Source: Helicobacter_B zhangjianzhongii
GTDB taxonomy: Bacteria; Campylobacterota; Campylobacteria; Campylobacterales; Helicobacteraceae
Assembly (NCBI RefSeq): GCF_030249855.1
Contig: NZ_JANURN010000001.1
Location: 124,001 to 188,000, forward strand
Reading direction: 5' to 3'
DNA: 64,000 bases
The position numbers were made by a program, and so were the translations under genes. The notes under the pieces are model-generated. The model was not told where the DNA came from. It did not search any database and worked only from the letters and a program-made list of their open reading frames with translations. Shown in pieces: positions 62,858 through 64,000 of the stretch (position 1 is the first letter of the stretch; each line of letters opens with the position of its first letter).

Positions 62858-64000
62858 CTAGTGCAGCACATCGCCCCAGATCACATCAAGCGTGATCCAA
62901 GACTCTGGGTAGCATAGGGGATTATCACCGCGCCAAGTGTATTGGGCTGGGCGGATCACAAGCTTTGCGGGATTATCGATCAAATACGCACCCCAGAAGC
63001 TAAAGGTGGAGTTTGCGATGATGGCGTTTTGACACGCTGCCATAGCCATAAGATCGCTGATCGCATCGCCTTGATCATTATTGCCGATGAAGTGTAGCTC
63101 TGCACCCTTAAGCGACCCTAGTCTTGCATAAAGCTCACTTTTGCACCACTCCAAATCATCGCTAAAGATGAAAAAGCTTGGGGATTTGAGCTTTTTGCGC
63201 ATAAGGGCTATGGCAGTGTCATAATACGCGCTGCCTAGCTTGACATACTCCCAATTCTCTTGTGCTAGGTAGTCGCCCCTGCGGATATGGAGAAAGACAG
63301 AGTCGCTAGTGGATCGTATCTGCTCTTGCAAGGCTTTGGCACTAGGGCTTAAGCATTTTGGGGTAAATTCTTGGCGCAAGATAGATTCTATCTCGGCAAA
63401 ATACACTGCATTAGCGAAAAAGCCTTCAAAGTAGGCGTTGCGCGAGAATGGATAGCGTGCTTGGAAGAGTCTTGCTAGCTTTGGAGAGTCGCGCGTGGTG
63501 TAGAGCCTGCGGAGCAAGCGCACGGGCTTGCTATTAGGCGGGAGGATCTTGCGCAAGGCTTTGGCACAGAGTGCTTGGCAATATATTTGTGTGCTTATGT
63601 CTGCTTGAGAGTCCTGTGCTGGTGAAAAATGGCGGAGGATAGGCAGTGTAATGCGAAACTTTGCAAGCTCTAGATCGCGGATAGTGCTTGCGTGGTGATC
63701 TAGAGCTTTAGGGCTAGAATCCACTTTTGTAAAAGCGGATTCTAGGGAAGTATCTGCACGGAAAGATTTTTCTTTAGTATTGTCATTTTGGGATTCTGGG
63801 ATTAGTGTCTTTGTTTGTGTGGATTGCCACGCCACTGCTTGCGCAGTGTCTCGCAATGACAGAAAATGAGCGTTGCTCTTAGAATCGGGGCTTTGTGTAA
63901 AAGTGGATTCTAGTGCAAAGTCGCTCGCGGTGGGATTTGGGTGATAAAAATGGTGTTTTGCAAGCGCGTGCAAGGGCGCATACTTGGCGTATGTAACTGC
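62858..64000 (-). CDS. Alpha-1,2-fucosyltransferase-like (GT11), 5' end beyond window, with repeat-derived N-terminal insert
   Basis: At least 381 codons; the frame is open to the window edge. GT11 motifs: VFLHIRRGDYL (HxRRGDY), FIFSDDLEWCK, LMAMAACQNAIIANSTFSFW and GAYLID. The usual enzyme is about 290-300 aa. The stretch from about 63715 to 63950 encodes repeat peptides (SLRDTAQAVAWQS, LESTF) and sits right after ALAKHHFYHPN, the end of the normal N-terminal nucleotide-binding helix. The conserved GGLGNQ start must lie upstream, but the window-edge DNA is itself a repeat (inner ATAC/GTAT at 63980-63992). Fucosylation of Lewis-type glycans is the likely role. Confidence 0.8.
   Translation of the reverse strand, partial: AVTYAKYAPLHALAKHHFYHPNPTASDFALESTFTQSPDSKSNAHFLSLRDTAQAVAWQSTQTKTLIPESQNDNTKEKSFRADTSLESAFTKVDSSPKALDHHASTIRDLELAKFRITLPILRHFSPAQDSQADISTQIYCQALCAKALRKILPPNSKPVRLLRRLYTTRDSPKLARLFQARYPFSRNAYFEGFFANAVYFAEIESILRQEFTPKCLSPSAKALQEQIRSTSDSVFLHIRRGDYLAQENWEYVKLGSAYYDTAIALMRKKLKSPSFFIFSDDLEWCKSELYARLGSLKGAELHFIGNNDQGDAISDLMAMAACQNAIIANSTFSFWGAYLIDNPAKLVIRPAQYTWRGDNPLCYPESWITLDVIWGDVLH

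Overview
The window looks like a chromosome segment of an enterohepatic-type Helicobacter (Campylobacterota). Gene content and order support this. ppk-pyrD-M16 protease-dapA-SDR follows the H. pylori HP1010-HP1014 order as I remember it, and cznA/B/C-glyS-(lytic-transglycosylase-like gene) follows HP0969-HP0973. There is also a MagIII-type glycosylase, a NikABC(DE) nickel importer, Hof-like porins, and a surface-glycan locus with poly-G/poly-C tracts. The assignment rests on recall of family and synteny; no search was run.

Layout. 1-10 kb: housekeeping genes (ribD end, magIII, pepD, an envelope protein, ppk, gamma-carbonic anhydrase, pyrD, M16 protease, dapA, enoyl-reductase-like SDR). 10-11.7 kb: a glycosyltransferase made of two near-identical halves joined at a C10 tract. 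11.8-18.2 kb: a visibly A+T-richer stretch with an SF1 helicase-nuclease, then a MerR-linked set (aldo/keto reductase, MerR, Tat-exported hydrolase, cupin, acetyltransferase) with a textbook 19-bp-spacer MerR promoter. 18.9-21.1 kb: two exported proteins. 21.2-31.2 kb (minus): DUF3240-cznA-cznB-cznC metal efflux, a Hof-like porin and glyS. 31.2-34.2 kb: lytic-transglycosylase-like protein, a broken ankyrin gene and rmuC. 34.2-39.4 kb (minus): nikABC plus a fused nikDE ATPase, then tRNA-Lys(CTT). 39.5-46.9 kb: a truncated membrane protein, a Sua5/YrdC-like gene, carB and gapA. 47.4-54.3 kb (minus): glycan locus with FkbM methyltransferase, glf, two DUF4422 proteins, a GT2 and an O-antigen ligase. 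Three of these genes carry poly-G tracts inside the coding sequence; two are currently out of frame (OFF) and one is in frame (ON). One also has an A14 tract in its promoter. 54.5-62.1 kb: mraY, murD, valS and a DMT exporter. 62.9 kb to the end: an alpha-1,2-fucosyltransferase running off the window.

The most unusual content is a set of dispersed repeat families that invade both intergenic DNA and, in frame, the coding sequences of essential enzymes (GlyS, CarB, MurD, ValS) and accessory ones. Each family has constant flanks around a hairpin, often two nested hairpins. The stem sequence differs from copy to copy, yet both arms almost always change together so pairing is kept. I read eight different, self-complementary stems in one family alone. 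Removing the inserts restores the usual length of each host enzyme (CarB 1202 minus about 129 gives about 1073 residues). A second genome-wide signal is a roughly twenty-fold excess of the heptamer TAGAATC/GATTCTA. It also occurs as inverted pairs in terminator position, which is how DNA-uptake sequences behave in Neisseria and Pasteurellaceae.
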